A stretch of 64,000 nt of DNA from Candidatus Melainabacteria bacterium (lineage in GTDB: Bacteria > Cyanobacteriota > Vampirovibrionia > Obscuribacterales > Obscuribacteraceae), in contig JAFKGK010000015.1 in assembly GCA_017307165.1 (NCBI GenBank), positions 1 to 64,000 on the forward strand. The letters run 5' to 3'. The notes beneath the pieces are model-generated. The model saw only the letters and a program-made list of their open reading frames with translations. It was not told the DNA's origin and did not search any database. This document shows, one piece after another, positions 17,746-26,570 of the stretch. How positions within the stretch are numbered: position 1 is the stretch's first letter; each line of letters opens with the position of its first letter. The position numbers and the translations under genes are program-made.

Positions 17746-18519
17746 TCAGGCGACCAGTGGGCATCCACGCTCCGAGTTGGGGTTTTTGAAATAAGCAAGC
17801 AGAGTATCTGCCAGCGCACTCGCGATCCTGTCCTGGTAGGACTTGGTGACGAGGAGCTTGCGGGTGCGGGCATTGGTCAGGTAGCCGACCTCTACCAGCG
17901 TTGCCGGGACGTTGTTGTCGTGCAAGACCTTGAGCGTCCTCTGATGGCTCCACTTGGGCGTTTCCTTGAGATTTGTGGCGACGGTCGAGAGTGACAGATC
18001 CGCCAGCGCTTGATCGCGCTGATCGTACCAGTATGTCTCGATGCCATTGATGGCCGAGCTTTTGACGGCGTTGACATGCACGCTGACAAAGACGTCAGGG
18101 CAGGTCTGATTGCTCTTGTCGAGCCGGTCCTGCAAGGCGACCGTCGTATCGGTATCGCGCGTCGTTTCGACGCGTGCACCAAGAGCGATTAGCTTGGCCT
18201 TGAGCGAGAGCACCACGGCGAGGGTGATGTTTTTTTCTTTGTAGTTGCCCCACATGGTGCCGGGATCGGTTCCACCGTGACCAGCATCCAGCAAGACCAC
18301 CCGGTTGGCCAGAGGCCTTGGCGCCTGAGGAGCCACCTGCTGGGCGGCTGGACTGGGATCGAGCCGGGGCTTGAGATCCGGCTGCCTCCCAGCAGCTGCC
18401 TGACAAGGCGCGGAGCTGAGGGAGGCGCTGGAAGGCAGGAGCGTCAGGGCTAGCCCGAACGCCGCACGAGCCGAGATTTTGAAGAGAGAGAGCGGAAAAC
18501 CGCGAGTTTTGCGTGACAC
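17746..18519 (-). CDS. N-acetylmuramoyl-L-alanine amidase (Amidase_3)
   Basis: A periplasmic zinc amidase of the AmiC/CwlV type that cuts the bond between muramic acid and the stem peptide. The N-terminus is a signal peptide (basic start, then SARAAFGLALTLLPSSASLS), followed by a Pro/Ala/Gln linker to about residue 70 and the catalytic domain. Zinc ligands are visible in LLDAGHGGTD, the Glu of YKEKNITL, and SVHVNA; the catalytic Glu is in LVEVGYLTN. No SH3 or LysM targeting domain is present. The start is GTG at 18519 with AAGGAG seven bases upstream. It is the last gene of a minus-strand group beginning at 20449. Confidence 0.92.
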   Translation of the reverse strand: MSRKTRGFPLSLFKISARAAFGLALTLLPSSASLSSAPCQAAAGRQPDLKPRLDPSPAAQQVAPQAPRPLANRVVLLDAGHGGTDPGTMWGNYKEKNITLAVVLSLKAKLIALGARVETTRDTDTTVALQDRLDKSNQTCPDVFVSVHVNAVKSSAINGIETYWYDQRDQALADLSLSTVATNLKETPKWSHQRTLKVLHDNNVPATLVEVGYLTNARTRKLLVTKSYQDRIASALADTLLAYFKNPNSERGCPLVA

Positions 18520-18556
18520 ATGATTTCTCCTTATGATTTTTTGCTTGTTTAGTGGA

Positions 18557-19096
18557 TCAGACCAGCTTCAGGAGCAGTCTGGCGATATTGTGACTGTCGT
18601 CGTCTGCACGATGCGGCGTGCCGACAAAGTCCAGACCGAGACGATTTAATTTGTGCTCGAGTTTGACGTTGCGAAAACAGTCCGTCTTGATCGACCACAA
18701 AACCGAGACATTGAGCTCCTCATCGCCAAAGGCGGGAGGCAGCCCAAAGATCGCGCATTGCCAGTCCATGGCCTGCTTGTCGCCAGGCGAATCTGTCACC
18801 AGGAGGCGAGAGCGCGAGCCGTAGAGATCGGTCAGACGCCTGATGGCTTCGCTAAACTCGACGCCTTGCTTTTTGAGCGAGGCTTCGGTCCAGCCGGTGA
18901 GCTCCGTGCAAAACGGGCTGATCGAGGACATGGTCGGGATAATCGGTATACTGCGGACCTTGAGGATCTCGCGAGTAGCGAGGTTAACAGTGGTCAGGCC
19001 GATCTCGATGATTTCCTGCCTTTCATCGGCAGGAAAGATATTGTCGGGATAGCAGCTGAGCTCGAGATCGAGCACATTGGCTAAATGAGTTTGCAT
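18557..19096 (-). CDS. DEDDh 3'-5' exonuclease, ERI-1/KapD-like
   Basis: A 179-residue stand-alone exonuclease of the DEDDh superfamily. The N-terminal VLDLELSC gives the first Asp-x-Glu, EIIEIGLTTVNL the second block, and the C-terminal HRADDDSHNIARLL the His and last Asp spaced as in DEDDh enzymes. The overall pattern resembles the ERI-1/KapD type (ELTGWTEASL equals the usual ELTGIT block), which trims the 3' ends of small or ribosomal RNA. Cytoplasmic. It sits 38 bases upstream of the amidase gene and 50 bases downstream of an unknown coiled-coil gene, so it is probably cotranscribed, though no shared function is evident. Confidence 0.88.
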   Translation of the reverse strand: MQTHLANVLDLELSCYPDNIFPADERQEIIEIGLTTVNLATREILKVRSIPIIPTMSSISPFCTELTGWTEASLKKQGVEFSEAIRRLTDLYGSRSRLLVTDSPGDKQAMDWQCAIFGLPPAFGDEELNVSVLWSIKTDCFRNVKLEHKLNRLGLDFVGTPHRADDDSHNIARLLLKLV

Positions 19097-19146
19097 GATG
19101 AGGTCGTTTCTTTTGGTTACGGCCTCGAGCTCAGCTTGAGGCCTAA

Positions 19147-19752
19147 TTAATGGTCATGGTCCTGATAAAGTGTGTCTTCTAAGCGCATGGGAGCTGCTTT
19201 GACGACAGCTACGCGCTTAAATAGCGACTCGTGTGCCTGAGCGCAATCCAGCGCGGACTGCGCTAAAAGAGCCAGGTATTCAAATCGTTCTCGATCTTTG
19301 GTCTCTTCTCTTGCCTTGAGGCGCAAAAGCCGACCAATCGAGACGACCTCGCGAGCAAAGTTTGCTCGCGCGGCCTCCGCCTGGGCAAAGCGGATCGCAA
19401 GATCCGCCTTGACGGTCTCAAATCGACCATAGAGCTCCAGCGAGATCTCGCGGCGTTCCTGATCTTCGACTTCTTGATCCATGCGCCTCTGCTCGGCGAT
19501 GTTGTCGCCGAGCTCGCGAGCTGCCTGGTCCAGGGAGTCTTGGCTGGCCGAGTGCATTGCCGAGAGTTCGGTCCACTGAGCGTAGGCGCTGTCGCTCGAC
19601 AGATCGAGTCCATCGAGTGTCAGTGCCTCAAAAACGTCTTGTATGGCCGTGGTCACGCACTGGCCGGTGAGGGCCAGTGCGTTGCGCAGAGCGGGTTCGA
19701 TGCGACTGACGCGATCGACTGTCGCGAGGATATCTGTCATGTCTTGCGTCAT
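19147..19752 (-). CDS. Hypothetical coiled-coil protein
   Basis: Unrecognised. I chose ATG 19752, which has GAGGTG six bases upstream overlapping the stop of the preceding gene; the open frame extends to 19812. The 201-residue protein is almost all helix, with a charged middle (RRMDQEVEDQERREISLELY) that should form a coiled coil, and ends HDH. No membrane segment or signal. Translation is likely coupled to the upstream unknown gene. Confidence 0.65.
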   Translation of the reverse strand: MTQDMTDILATVDRVSRIEPALRNALALTGQCVTTAIQDVFEALTLDGLDLSSDSAYAQWTELSAMHSASQDSLDQAARELGDNIAEQRRMDQEVEDQERREISLELYGRFETVKADLAIRFAQAEAARANFAREVVSIGRLLRLKAREETKDRERFEYLALLAQSALDCAQAHESLFKRVAVVKAAPMRLEDTLYQDHDH

Positions 19753-19759
19753 TTGCACC

Positions 19760-20143
19760 TCAGCAATAGGGCTTGAGCCAGAGAGCCGAGGCGTTGGCGA
19801 CGTCCCGGTCAAATTGCGAATCGGCCGAGCTCACGGTCCAGCCGCGCGACTCGAGTTCGAAAATGGCCAGACCGAGGGTCTCGCGATCGATCTCCGGAAG
19901 GAGCTCGACGCGGATGACGCTACGGAAGGGCGTGCTCAGGCGTTCGCGATGGTACGCGTCCACCAGGGCGTCGGCACATGCGGTCGACTCGGACGTTCGA
20001 GCGAGGCGCACGGGGTTGAAACCGGTCTGCTCGACCTTGACGCGCACGGCAGGCTTGGGCTTATTGGGCGCGTTGGCGACAAAGCCGCCGTTGTTGACCA
20101 CGAGAGTGAGATGCGAGCGATCGCGAGTCTGCATGTCGTTCAT
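19760..20143 (-). CDS. Hypothetical protein, 127 aa
   Basis: Unrecognised soluble protein in the minus-strand operon. The stop TGA sits inside the ribosome-binding site of the next gene, seven bases before its ATG, which implies translational coupling. A possible compact alpha/beta domain lies in the second half (RSVIRVELLPEIDRETLGLA). No catalytic motif is visible. Confidence 0.6.
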   Translation of the reverse strand: MNDMQTRDRSHLTLVVNNGGFVANAPNKPKPAVRVKVEQTGFNPVRLARTSESTACADALVDAYHRERLSTPFRSVIRVELLPEIDRETLGLAIFELESRGWTVSSADSQFDRDVANASALWLKPYC

Positions 20144-20182
20144 AACAAATTCCTTTCTCTCAGAGGTGTTAGAGATAGGGCT

Positions 20183-20449
20183 CTAGTTTGTGGAGCCCAT
20201 GGCGGCTTCGAAGGCAGCGAGTTGGTCATCGTTGCCGTCGACACGATATGCGAGGTTGTCGAACGAGCTCAGCCGGACTCCGCTGAGGGCGAGAGCCTTG
20301 AGTAGCTTGTTGAACTGGTGCGCCTGGGAAAGGGTGCACCTTTTGTCAAAATCGAGCATGCCGGAGACAAAGATCCGAGGTGCTCGCGGTGGGCGTGCCG
20401 TGGCGTTAAGAATCGCCATTTCGTCGTCTAGAGGTCTTGGAGTGGTCAA
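20183..20449 (-). CDS. Hypothetical protein, 88 aa
   Basis: First gene of the minus-strand group. A TTG start at 20449 has GAGGAG eight bases upstream; an ATG at 20419 is an alternative. The protein has RIFVSGMLDFDKR followed by helices and a short strand (YRVDGNDDQLAAFEAAM), compatible with a small alpha/beta fold similar in size to its neighbour. Function unknown. Confidence 0.55.
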   Translation of the reverse strand: MTTPRPLDDEMAILNATARPPRAPRIFVSGMLDFDKRCTLSQAHQFNKLLKALALSGVRLSSFDNLAYRVDGNDDQLAAFEAAMGSTN

Positions 20450-20934
20450 ACCTCTGACTCCTCTTTTTCGCGTTTCGTATATGCACTTCAGCTGGTGCCT
20501 GACAATGCATAGCCTCTAACCAAACAGGTCTAACGCAGGCTGAGACACCATATCGGCAGGCCACGCGGACGAGAAATCCGACATGGTCTTGGATGTGTGG
20601 CTCTGGGATAGGGGCCTGGCTTTACCTGTAATGCAATGAAAAATGGAAAGAGTACAAAATCACCCTAAGAAAATATGGACATCGCAGTAAACATGTTCTT
20701 GACTTCTTTAAGTAAAAATACAGTCTCTAATAAAATCTCAACGCATGGCGCAGTTGGCATAGCTCCCTGTGCGCATATTAACCATATATATGGATAAAAA
20801 GGCCTGCAAAGGCCCACGGGCTCTTGTAAACCGGCAAAATTAGAGGCGTTAAACTTAGATGTAAAGCTGAGAAAATTGTGGAACCAATTAAACAAGCCTG
20901 CGTCGAGTCAGGCGTACCACGGGAGGAAAATCCA
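20450..20934. other. Divergent intergenic region, no gene supported
   Basis: Separates the minus-strand amidase group from the exported protein at 20935. It is AT-rich in its right half. A tRNA-like D-arm string near 20751 does not extend to a cloverleaf. Promoters for both directions are expected here but no convincing -10/-35 pair was found. Confidence 0.4.
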
Positions 20935-21495
20935 ATGATCAACAATAAGAAGGCCGTAGGCCCTATCCTGGCAGCTATCGCTACCACCGTTGCCGCAATC
21001 GCTCCTGCTTTTGCTGCTCAGACCGTCACCACTACTACCGTCACCACCACTACCAAGCCTGTCGTTCTGCAAGGTTCGGTCATCACTTCGCCCACCTGCA
21101 ATGTCACCGGATTTGGCGGCAAGTCGGTTACCGCTCCTTCGCCCTTCCCGATCCCCCTGACCAGAGTAGAAGCAGCCAATGGCATTGTTTTCTACTATGC
21201 CGGACCTCGTGAAAATCTCAGCGTTCGTCGCGATGATCTTTTTGCTCGCATCCTGATCGAAGAATCCGCTGGCTTCATCTCGTCTGGCGCTTCTAACGAT
21301 TTCGTCAACCGTCTCGTTTCGATCGACAACCGCAAAGCCTCGACTCCTTCGGACTCCAATAGCCGTACATACCACAAGTACGTCAAGGATACCTACAACG
21401 AGTACGACAGACTGGCCCAAGACCTCAAGAAAAACTCGCATCCCCACCAGGGCGATGGCCAGTTGGCAGGCGCCTATCAGTACACCGTATATTAA
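20935..21495 (+). CDS. Exported hypothetical protein, 186 aa
   Basis: Starts at ATG 20935 with GGGAGGA eight bases upstream. Residues 1-28 form a clear Sec signal peptide (Asn/Lys start, AAIATTVAAIAPAFA core, cleavage after AFA). The mature protein opens with a Thr/Val repeat, then has a mixed domain with FYYAGPRENLSVRRDDLFAR and a Tyr/Asp-rich helix near the end (YHKYVKDTYNEYDRLAQ). No cysteine pair; one Cys at about residue 57. I cannot assign a family. It is a single-gene transcript closed by a strong terminator, which suggests an abundant periplasmic or surface protein. Confidence 0.75.
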   Translation: MINNKKAVGPILAAIATTVAAIAPAFAAQTVTTTTVTTTTKPVVLQGSVITSPTCNVTGFGGKSVTAPSPFPIPLTRVEAANGIVFYYAGPRENLSVRRDDLFARILIEESAGFISSGASNDFVNRLVSIDNRKASTPSDSNSRTYHKYVKDTYNEYDRLAQDLKKNSHPHQGDGQLAGAYQYTVY

Positions 21496-21539
21496 ACCGG
21501 TGCTGAAGGCTTAGAAGGCCTCGCAAACTTAAAAACTAG

Positions 21540-21572
21540 AGAGGTCCCGATTTTCATCGGGGCCTCTTTTTT
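21540..21572 (+). terminator. Rho-independent terminator
   Basis: AGAGGTCCCGAT and ATCGGGGCCTCT flank a short TTTC loop and are followed by a T-run. It ends the exported-protein gene. The next 270 bases up to 21841 are the gene-free leader of the PLD-like gene. Confidence 0.9.
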
Positions 21573-21841
21573 CTTGATGCCTTAGCTAGCGTAGACGTGT
21601 CTTGCAGCGCATAGATTAATACTCATTTCTTGAATATCAAGCATATTGACCTTTAAGCCAAATATTAAATAGGGTCAATGATATATCACCATTTCTTTAA
21701 CCACGAGATATCCAGGACAGCCAAATAGATAACACCAGATTGGGCATTAGTGCTGGCCATCGCCAGACAATGGATGCCGCCTTCAAATCTGGTGCGATTT
21801 TGCGCTTTTCTGTTCTCTAATTTGAATCAAAGGAAAATGTC

Positions 21842-23653
21842 ATGAAAGCTGTAGCTCTCGCTAACAATAGCGTGGGCTTCATCGTGTGGCTCCCTACCGG
21901 AGATGGGGCCAAGACCGAGACGAGCAAGATCGATGGCTGCCTGGGTTTTCACCTGGAGCGCATCAACGTCAACACGGGCACGGTGAAGTCACTAAAATCC
22001 TTCGTTCCGTTCAAGGGTGACAAAAACTCAGCATGGAAGCCCTCAACCACTGATATCTGGCCGGTGCAGGGCTTCAAGTGGAAAGATTTTGAAGCTCGCG
22101 AAGGTGGCACCTACAAATGGCGCATCACTCCCATGGGAGGTGTGCCAGGCAATCTGGTGCCTATGAGTCATCTCGCGCAAGAAACCAATGTGGTCACTCT
22201 CAACAGTGATTGCGGCGACTTTGTCAGGGCTTGCTTTAATCGTGGCATTCTCGCTACCCAGGCACTTGCGCACAAATTGCCCAAGCTCGCCGACGGCAGC
22301 CCGGATCCCGATGCTCTGATCCGCGAGATCGTCAAGCCGGACTCGGAGATCAGGCGAATGCTCGCTGGATCGCTGCCGAGCTTTGTCCAGGAGTTTGTGC
22401 AAAAGGCCAGAGCCGAAGGCGGTCATTGCTTCGAAGCTCTCTACGAGCTTTCTGATCCAGAGATCGTCGACTTCTATCTGCAAAACACCGACTTCTTTTC
22501 CATGGTCCTGGCCAATACCGGACGAGATGATTTGACCAATCAGGCGGCTCGCAAGCGCCTGCACGAGGCCGGTGCCGATGTCCTCGACCGTATGTTGCCT
22601 GCCAGTGCCATCGGTCACAACAAGTCCTCGGTCTACGTTGACAAAGCCGGCAAGGCACGACGCTTTATGTCTGGCAGCGTCAATCGCACAGCAACCGGCT
22701 TTTGCTGTCAGACCAACAATGCCTTGCAGGTCATCTCCGATCAACTCGCTCAATATGGCCTGGAGTACTGGAAGCTCCTCGAAGCTGACACCATCGACGG
22801 TGCTAAGCAGAGCGCGGCTTTTCGGCAAGCCAATGCTAAGCGCAAGGCCAATGCCACCCTGCCGGATGGGACCTCGCTGACCGTCTGGTTTTCGCCCAAT
22901 ACCCAGAGGCGGAGCAAGCCGCCCAAGGACGCACCGACTCCTCCGGACATGCAGGAGATTTTTGACTGCATGGACGAGGCCAGGGATGCGCTTTATTTCC
23001 TGGCTTTCTATCCGGGTTTCCCATCGATCATCAGCAAGAGCGAAGAACTCCGTAAGCAAAAGCCCAATCTCATGATTCGTGGTGCGGTCTCGAGCCCTCA
23101 GGCTCTGCCGCGCACCGGTCGTCGGGGTTTTGTGCCCAAAGGCGCCGTGCAACTCGTGCGGCCCGAGGGTGATTCGGAGATCATCGTGGCCACTGCGCTC
23201 GAAAGAGTCTTTGGCAGGTGGGAAAAGGAGATACTCAAGCTGCCGGATGCTCATGCCATCATCCATGACAAGGTGATGGTTATCAATCCGATGTCGGATG
23301 ACGCCATCGTCATCCTCGGCAGCCACAATCTGGGCTTCAAGGCGAGCTATGCAAACGACGAAAATCTGCTGATCATCAGGGGCAATCGCGCCCTGGCGAT
23401 GGCATATATGGTGCACATCCTCGATGTGTACGATCACTACAATTTTCGTCGCATCGTCGGCTCAGGCCCGCAGCCGCGCAGAGGAGACGTGGATCCTAGC
23501 CACCTCAACAACCTCAAGCGGCTGGTGAGCGAAAATTACTACTTTGACGGCTTTCTCGAACCTTCCGATCGCTGGCAGGCAGCCAAGTTGTCGGGCCGCT
23601 CCCTCAAGGAGCTGTCCTATTGGCTATCTGGCCCCTCCACGCGATTGGATTGA
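21842..23653 (+). CDS. Phospholipase D-like protein with two HxK motifs, 603 aa
   Basis: PLD-superfamily phosphodiesterase. The first half-site is IGHNKSSVYV near residue 258, followed by the GSVNRTATG block that corresponds to GSTNWT in relatives; the second is IHDKVMVINP near 475, followed by VILGSHNLGFKAS. These match a bacterial family of PLD-like proteins whose substrate (lipid or nucleic acid) is not settled. In the second motif the usual Asp of HxKx4D is Asn, and in the first the Asp is shifted by one. The N-terminal 240 residues are helical and unassigned. No signal peptide. AAAGGAAAA precedes the ATG; it is a single-gene transcript with its own terminator. Confidence 0.85.
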   Translation: MKAVALANNSVGFIVWLPTGDGAKTETSKIDGCLGFHLERINVNTGTVKSLKSFVPFKGDKNSAWKPSTTDIWPVQGFKWKDFEAREGGTYKWRITPMGGVPGNLVPMSHLAQETNVVTLNSDCGDFVRACFNRGILATQALAHKLPKLADGSPDPDALIREIVKPDSEIRRMLAGSLPSFVQEFVQKARAEGGHCFEALYELSDPEIVDFYLQNTDFFSMVLANTGRDDLTNQAARKRLHEAGADVLDRMLPASAIGHNKSSVYVDKAGKARRFMSGSVNRTATGFCCQTNNALQVISDQLAQYGLEYWKLLEADTIDGAKQSAAFRQANAKRKANATLPDGTSLTVWFSPNTQRRSKPPKDAPTPPDMQEIFDCMDEARDALYFLAFYPGFPSIISKSEELRKQKPNLMIRGAVSSPQALPRTGRRGFVPKGAVQLVRPEGDSEIIVATALERVFGRWEKEILKLPDAHAIIHDKVMVINPMSDDAIVILGSHNLGFKASYANDENLLIIRGNRALAMAYMVHILDVYDHYNFRRIVGSGPQPRRGDVDPSHLNNLKRLVSENYYFDGFLEPSDRWQAAKLSGRSLKELSYWLSGPSTRLD

Positions 23654-23665
23654 AGACAAGGCCTG

Positions 23666-23710
23666 GACGCTCGATTGTTGCCAATTTGGCTACTTTCGAG
23701 CGTCTTTTTT
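23666..23710 (+). terminator. Terminator of the PLD-like gene
   Basis: GACGCTCGA and TCGAGCGTC form a perfect nine-base stem around a 21-base loop and are followed by six T residues. Confidence 0.9.
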
Positions 23711-23739
23711 TAGGGGTCCTATTAGAAATTATAGTAATA

Positions 23740-23803
23740 ATGGTAAAACAAAAAGATGACCGGATCAAGGTGCTTCCCGCGAGGGTTGCAATTTGATCCG
23801 GTC
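23740..23803 (-). terminator. Terminator of the small basic protein gene
   Basis: GACCGGATCAA/TTGATCCGGTC is a perfect 11-base inverted repeat. Read on the minus strand it is followed by ATCTTTTTGTTTT, as expected for an intrinsic terminator of the gene at 23828-24058. Confidence 0.85.
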
Positions 23804-23827
23804 TCTTTCTGTCAGGGGCTCGCTCGA

Positions 23828-24058
23828 TCAGTAATCGTGCGAAACCCTTTTGCCCTCGCGCCGATCGCGACGGTTCTTGGTCTTTTGATCGGCGTCGTGG
23901 TAGCCCGAACCGCGCAGCGGATTGTGACCCGAGGCGATCTGGGCATCCCGACGAGCGGCTCCGCGGCTCTTGATCGCCATTTCGGTGGTCACGACCACGC
24001 TGATGGTGTTTTTGGATGCCCTGGGGCCGCGGGTCTGGTGCGACTTTTGCTTGGCCAT
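23828..24058 (-). CDS. Small basic protein, 76 aa
   Basis: Unrecognised, strongly basic and hydrophilic, rich in Arg, Lys, Ala, Asp and His, apparently disordered except for a short stretch NTISVVVTTEMAIKS. ATG 24058 is preceded by GAGGGAG about ten bases upstream, and a good terminator follows the stop, so it is very likely a real gene. The charge suggests nucleic acid binding, but nothing specific can be claimed. Confidence 0.65.
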   Translation of the reverse strand: MAKQKSHQTRGPRASKNTISVVVTTEMAIKSRGAARRDAQIASGHNPLRGSGYHDADQKTKNRRDRREGKRVSHDY

Positions 24059-24192
24059 ATCTACACAACTCCCTCTCGAGGTTGATGGTGAAACCTTGGC
24101 GAATCGAGACCGAGAAGATCGTGGGTGATCTCGATCTGCGATTCGCTGCCAGTCTCATTGCTAGTAAATGCGGCTCGATGAACCGCTGTGGC

Positions 24193-24918
24193 TCAGGCAC
24201 CGCAGACGGTGGCCAGGGCCTGCTCGAACTCGGACCAGTCCTTGATGATGACCTGGACGCCGGCTTCTTGCAGGGCCTTGGTGATGTCTGCATGCTCATG
24301 CTCGTGGTAGGCTCCGAGGTAACCGATGACGCGAATGCCGGCACCGACAGCCGCGAGGGCTCCGGTACGCGAGTCTTCGACGGCGACGACGTTCTCGGCC
24401 GCGACCTTCTGGGCCTTGAGGGCTTCGAGGTAGACGCGGGGATCCGGCTTGGACGAGCCGTAGCAGGCGGCGCTGTAGACCTGCTCGCCAAAGTACGCAG
24501 CCTGGGCGGCGCCGGACAGGCAAGCCTGCACGCGACGCAGCGCCGAGCTGGACACGACGGACAGATCGTAGACGCCATCCGCCGAGAGCTTGGCGAGCAG
24601 GCGGTTGACACCCGTGGTGGGCTTGATGTCGAGCGCCAGCCTGGCGACGACGGCGTCGACTTCGTCGGCGACGAGGCGATCGAGCTCACCGTCCTCGAAG
24701 CCAAAGCCATGCTCGGCGGAGAGGTCAGTGATCATGCGCCGAAAGCTGTAGCCGACGAAGCGCTTCATCAGCGAATCGACGGTGAAGTGCTTGTCGGCGG
24801 GGACGCCCTTGGACGCGAGAGTCTTGTTGACCACTCCGGTGCAGGCGGTGAAGGCCGGCAGCTCGGTCATGCCGAGGGTGTTGTCGTAGTCGAAAAAGAT
24901 GTGGGTGATCTTGGTCAT
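24193..24918 (-). CDS. HAD-superfamily phosphatase
   Basis: A 241-residue haloacid-dehalogenase phosphatase with an alpha-helical cap (subclass I). Motif I is FFDYDNTLG (nucleophile and acid Asp), motif II VVSSSA, motif III GSSKPDPRVY and motif IV VVAVEDSRTG. Such enzymes dephosphorylate small sugar phosphates or phosphoglycolate in the cytoplasm. ATG 24918 has AAAGGAAA seven bases upstream; the frame continues upstream without support. It lies 68 bases downstream of a mannitol-dehydrogenase-type gene on the same strand, which makes a polyol- or hexose-phosphate a reasonable guess for the substrate, possibly mannitol-1-phosphate. Confidence 0.88.
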   Translation of the reverse strand: MTKITHIFFDYDNTLGMTELPAFTACTGVVNKTLASKGVPADKHFTVDSLMKRFVGYSFRRMITDLSAEHGFGFEDGELDRLVADEVDAVVARLALDIKPTTGVNRLLAKLSADGVYDLSVVSSSALRRVQACLSGAAQAAYFGEQVYSAACYGSSKPDPRVYLEALKAQKVAAENVVAVEDSRTGALAAVGAGIRVIGYLGAYHEHEHADITKALQEAGVQVIIKDWSEFEQALATVCGA

Positions 24919-24986
24919 TGCTGTTTCCTTTTGGTTAAAGATACATGGTTGGTACACATAAACTGCGAGGACTGAACTCCACGCCC

Positions 24987-26570
24987 TTAGCGGGCGAGGA
25001 GCTCAGCAACGGCCTTGTTGGTACCCTCGCGGGTGAGCGTCGCCAGCGCCCAGGAGAGTTCCTGGATGAAGGCATCGACTCCGGCCATCTGCACGAAGCG
25101 GTTGTCGCGAACCGTTTCGCCGATCTTGCGCAGGATGCTCGCGAGATCGTGGTTTTGCGGGTTGGCCGCGCGGGTCCAGGCGATCACCGACTGGTGGACT
25201 TCACCGAGCTTGGGCAGCTCGACGTCGTCCTGCTGGAAGGTGTTGCCCAGCTCGTCGGTATTGCCCAGGTTGAGCAGCCAGCAGGCAAAGACGAAGGTCG
25301 GGGCCTTGAGGACCTCCTTGCCTTCGCTCAGCTCGAGCGCCCGTTCGACCGCAAAGAGCAGCCGCTCGGAAGCCTTGCTGGTGCCACGAGCGCCGACGCG
25401 ACGCAGCGTGTCCATCGGTGCCTTGTCCGAGAAGCGACGGCGGATCTTGGGTCCGTAGACGGACATGCGATCAGCGCCGAGGATCACGGACAAGTCCTGG
25501 TGGAAACGGCTGAGCAGGTCGCCGATGCCGGGGTTGGCCATCGCCTCGTGGATGTAGGTGGCACCCAGGCGCAGACCGACGATGGCCGGGACCTGGTGAG
25601 CCGCGTTCAGCCCGAGGAACTTGAGCTCCCACCAGCTCGAGCAGTCATCGACCATCTCCACGCCCACGGATTCCCAGTCCGGCAGCGCAAAGCGACCCTT
25701 CTCGACCACGAGCTGGCGGAAGACTTCCGTCCCCACCACCACGTCGGCTTCGAAGCCGATGTACTCGCAGGTGTCCTTGCGGAAGGCCTGCGTCACCTCG
25801 GGCGTGATGCGGTCCACCAGGGTGGTGAGAAAGTCCACGTTGGACTCCACCCAGGCGAGGAGGGCATCGCGGACGCCGGGCTGCTCGAGCTCGGACTGGC
25901 CGGAGGCCTTGATGAACTGCAGGAGGCCGCTCTTGAGCGACTTGCTGTTCTCGGGCACGTTGTCCAGCGAGATGATCGTGAGCGGCTCGTTGGAGGCGAG
26001 GCGCTGGATCAGACCGTTGAGCAGGTACCAGTAGACCGTGCGGGGCGTCTTCTTGTTCTCGCCTTCGACTTCGGAGATTTCGAGCTCGAGGTCACCGACG
26101 ATGTCGTGGTGCGAGAGATCGAGATTGCCCTTGGCGTCGGCGAGGTAGTAGCCCTTGTTGGTGATCGTCATGGTGACGATCTTGGTCGACTTGTCGGAGA
26201 TCAGCTTGGCGAGAGAAGCCGGAGCATCGGGAGCAAAGATGCTGCCGACGATCGGGGCCAGGACGGCAGCCTTGCGGGTGTCTTCTTCGCGCTCGACCAG
26301 GACGTAGAGGTTGTCCTGCTTGCGGAGTCCAGTGATGGTGCCGGGCGAGCGGAGGCTGGCCACAGTGATGCCCCAGTTGAGGTCATTGGACTTGGCCATG
26401 TAATCGTGCACGAAGTGCGCGAAGTGTGCCATGAAGAAGCCGCCAGGACCGACATGCACGATGCCGTGCTTGACGTTCTTGGGGTCGTAACCGGCAGCCT
26501 TGACGTGGGCCGGCAGGTTGTTGAAGCCGAGGGCGACAACGGGAGCGGTGGTGGTGTTGATCGTGTTCAT
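24987..26570 (-). CDS. Mannitol dehydrogenase-family protein, divergent paralogue
   Basis: A long-chain NAD-dependent polyol dehydrogenase (mannitol 2-dehydrogenase/fructuronate reductase family), 527 residues. N-terminal Rossmann block IVHVGPGGFFMAHF and the C-terminal catalytic block KFLGLNAAH, where Lys, Asn and His align with the family's catalytic residues. The substrate-side sequences differ strongly from the canonical paralogue at 27221 (for example LVEREEDTRKAAVLAPIVGS), so a different polyol or uronate is likely. ATG 26570 has AAGGAA eight bases upstream. It forms a probable two-gene operon with the HAD phosphatase and is transcribed away from its paralogue, sharing a 650-base control region. 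Confidence 0.85.
   Translation of the reverse strand: MNTINTTTAPVVALGFNNLPAHVKAAGYDPKNVKHGIVHVGPGGFFMAHFAHFVHDYMAKSNDLNWGITVASLRSPGTITGLRKQDNLYVLVEREEDTRKAAVLAPIVGSIFAPDAPASLAKLISDKSTKIVTMTITNKGYYLADAKGNLDLSHHDIVGDLELEISEVEGENKKTPRTVYWYLLNGLIQRLASNEPLTIISLDNVPENSKSLKSGLLQFIKASGQSELEQPGVRDALLAWVESNVDFLTTLVDRITPEVTQAFRKDTCEYIGFEADVVVGTEVFRQLVVEKGRFALPDWESVGVEMVDDCSSWWELKFLGLNAAHQVPAIVGLRLGATYIHEAMANPGIGDLLSRFHQDLSVILGADRMSVYGPKIRRRFSDKAPMDTLRRVGARGTSKASERLLFAVERALELSEGKEVLKAPTFVFACWLLNLGNTDELGNTFQQDDVELPKLGEVHQSVIAWTRAANPQNHDLASILRKIGETVRDNRFVQMAGVDAFIQELSWALATLTREGTNKAVAELLAR

Noticed and set aside
20748-20800. tRNA-like string GGCGCAGTTGGCATAGC
   Set aside because: Resembles a D-arm, but no acceptor stem, anticodon arm or TTCGA-type T-loop can be drawn around it.
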